Assembly: GCA_902791885.1 (NCBI GenBank)
Contig: CADAXO010000116.1
Coordinates: forward strand, 1 to 5,532
Length of the DNA stretch: 5,532 bases
DNA from: Oscillospiraceae bacterium
GTDB taxonomy: Bacteria; Bacillota_A; Clostridia; Saccharofermentanales; Saccharofermentanaceae
Direction: 5' to 3'
The number at the start of each line of letters is the position of its first letter. Position 1 is the stretch's first letter. Under the pieces are notes generated by a model. It made no database searches and had not been told where the DNA came from. It worked only from the letters and a program-made list of their open reading frames with translations. The position numbers and the translations under genes were made by a program. Positions 4,073 to 5,532 of the stretch are shown here, piece after piece.

Positions 4073-5488
4073 TTGGACATACACGAAGAATGCGGCGTTT
4101 ACGGGATTTACTCAAGATCGGGCGGTGAAGGAATCTCCCGGGCTTGCTATTACGGGCTTTTCGCTTTACAGCACAGAGGCCAGGAGAGCTGCGGTATCGC
4201 AGTAAACAATGATGCGGAGATAATCTGCTACAAGGATATGGGCCTTGTAGGCGAGGTGTTTACTCCCGATAAGCTTGAGAAGCTTCAGGGTACGATCGCC
4301 ATAGGCCATGTGCGCTACTCGACCACGGGTGCGAGTACGAAGGAGAATGCACAGCCCCTCGTAACGCATTATGTTAAGGGTACTATCTCCATTGCCCATA
4401 ACGGTAACCTCACTAATTGCAATACACTCCGCAAGGAACTCGAAGACAACGGAGCCTTCTTCCAGACGACCGTTGACTCCGAGGTCATCGCTTACATGGT
4501 TGCGGGCGAGAGATCAAAGTCTGCAAGTATCGAAGAAGCGGTGGAGAATGTGATGAAGAGGATAGAGGGCGGATATGCTCTCCTCGTAATGTCACCCCGC
4601 AAGCTCATTGCCGCGAGAGACCCATACGGATTGAAGCCTCTCGTTATCGGCGACCTCAACGGTGACACGGTCTTCGCTTCGGAGACCTGTGCACTCGCAG
4701 CGTGCGGTGCCAAGTACGTAAGAGACGTTCAGCCCGGCGAGATCGTTATTGCAGATGATGACGGATTAACTTCAATACAGACACCCGCGAGAAAGAAAGC
4801 GGGCTGCGTATTCGAATATATCTATTTCGCAAGACCTGATTCAGTCATTGACGGCATCTCAGTCTATGAGTCGAGGATCAGGGCAGGAAAGCTTCTTTAT
4901 AAGCAGAATCCCGTTGATGCCGATATCGTAATCGGTGTTCCTGAGTCTGGTATAGATGCTGCCCTGGGATTCTCACAGGCTTCGGGAATCCCCTATGTAA
5001 AGGGCTTCGTTAAGAATAACTACATCGGAAGGACTTTCATTAAGCCTTCACAGGAGCAAAGAGCAGACTCCGTAAGGATCAAGCTCAATGTAATTGAGTC
5101 CGCGGTAAAGGGCAAAAGAGTCGTCATGACAGATGATTCCATCGTAAGAGGAACCACTATCGCGAATATCGTTAAGATGTTAAGACAGGCCGGAGCGACC
5201 GAGGTCCATGTAAGGATCTCATCACCGCCGTTCCTTTATCCCTGCTACTACGGAACAGACGTTCCTTCCAGAGAGAAACTTATCGCAGTCAAGTACACGA
5301 TTCCCGAGATCCGTGACATCATCGGAGCTGATTCGTTAGGCTATCTTGATGTTAACTCGCTCCCCGAGATGCTGGGCCTTGAGGCAGGTCAGAAATGCTA
5401 CTGCGATGCCTGCTTCACCGGTGATTATCCGAATGCGGATACCGGAATCGATCTTCTGACAGGAGGCGGCGAGAAGCTTGAGAAGTGA
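4073..5488 (+). CDS. purF: Amidophosphoribosyltransferase (glutamine PRPP amidotransferase), iron-sulfur type
   Basis: The product makes 5-phosphoribosylamine from PRPP and glutamine, the first committed step of de novo purine synthesis, in the cytoplasm. From TTG4073 it has 471 residues. The N-terminal class II glutaminase domain begins at Cys7 (EECGVYG), the nucleophile exposed after propeptide removal; LQHRGQES, GHVRYSTTG and AHNGNL follow. The C-terminal phosphoribosyltransferase domain holds the PRPP loop VVMTDDSIVRGTT. Four cysteines match the [4Fe-4S] ligands of Bacillus subtilis PurF: Cys245 (GCVFEY), Cys391 (YPCYYG), Cys444 and Cys447 (CDACFTG), with matching spacing; Cys442 is extra. 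This is the oxygen-sensitive class found in Bacillus and Clostridia. TTG4073 is preferred because of the strong ribosome-binding site and gives a 6-residue propeptide; GTG4049 would give 14. No other pur gene is visible, and no terminator is seen before the window ends. Confidence 0.96.
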   Translation: MDIHEECGVYGIYSRSGGEGISRACYYGLFALQHRGQESCGIAVNNDAEIICYKDMGLVGEVFTPDKLEKLQGTIAIGHVRYSTTGASTKENAQPLVTHYVKGTISIAHNGNLTNCNTLRKELEDNGAFFQTTVDSEVIAYMVAGERSKSASIEEAVENVMKRIEGGYALLVMSPRKLIAARDPYGLKPLVIGDLNGDTVFASETCALAACGAKYVRDVQPGEIVIADDDGLTSIQTPARKKAGCVFEYIYFARPDSVIDGISVYESRIRAGKLLYKQNPVDADIVIGVPESGIDAALGFSQASGIPYVKGFVKNNYIGRTFIKPSQEQRADSVRIKLNVIESAVKGKRVVMTDDSIVRGTTIANIVKMLRQAGATEVHVRISSPPFLYPCYYGTDVPSREKLIAVKYTIPEIRDIIGADSLGYLDVNSLPEMLGLEAGQKCYCDACFTGDYPNADTGIDLLTGGGEKLEK

Positions 5489-5532
5489 TAAGTCCGGTTT
5501 CACCACGATACACGTGCTTCTTCTCCTGGTAG

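Noticed and set aside
5489..5532. Possible downstream gene or convergent gene end after purF
   Set aside because: A minus-strand frame with a stop at 5500-5502 and a plus-strand GTG at 5514 both exist, but 44 bases give no domain, ribosome-binding site or terminator to choose between them.

Overview
The window looks like the chromosome of a fermentative, probably anaerobic Clostridia-class Firmicute from a plant-fibre habitat such as rumen or gut. This is inferred from a beta-mannanase, a PurF of the Bacillus/Clostridium iron-sulfur type, strong Shine-Dalgarno sequences (GGAGG, AGGAGG) in front of GTG, ATG and TTG starts, a lipoprotein esterase and a PflX-like radical SAM protein. No single gene fixes the genus. 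I see no phage, IS element, CRISPR array or plasmid gene.

Layout. (1) 2-655: C-terminal part of a family 26 glycoside hydrolase (mannanase). (2) 665-852: tRNA-Gly(CCC) with its own sigma-A promoter and terminator. (3) 853-1121: gene-free spacer with two 50-bp copies of a nested inverted repeat and a possible decayed third copy. (4) 1122-1766: HAD-family phosphatase, apparently on a leaderless mRNA. (5) 1806-1959: tRNA-Gly(GCC) with a perfect-consensus promoter and a terminator. (6) 2002-2715: SGNH/GDSL lipoprotein. (7) 2751-3071: thioredoxin (trxA). (8) 3079-3999, minus strand: COG1313/PflX-like radical SAM protein, convergent with trxA and divergent from purF. (9) 4073-5488: purF, amidophosphoribosyltransferase. 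The last 44 bases hold no gene I can call.

How the genes fit together. This is mostly ordinary housekeeping and accessory content, not one pathway. Both upstream protein genes (mannanase and HAD phosphatase) lack terminators and run straight into a tRNA-Gly unit, so the tRNA terminators probably end those mRNAs too. PurF carries out the first committed step of purine synthesis. Thioredoxin and the radical SAM protein fit an anaerobic redox setting, but no functional link between them is shown.

The most interesting signals are non-coding. They are the paired hairpin repeats at 915-1037, two genes whose -10 box lies 6-7 nt before an ATG with no ribosome-binding site (leaderless candidates), and the compact divergent promoter between the radical SAM gene and purF. 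I did not find a clear new multi-gene system.
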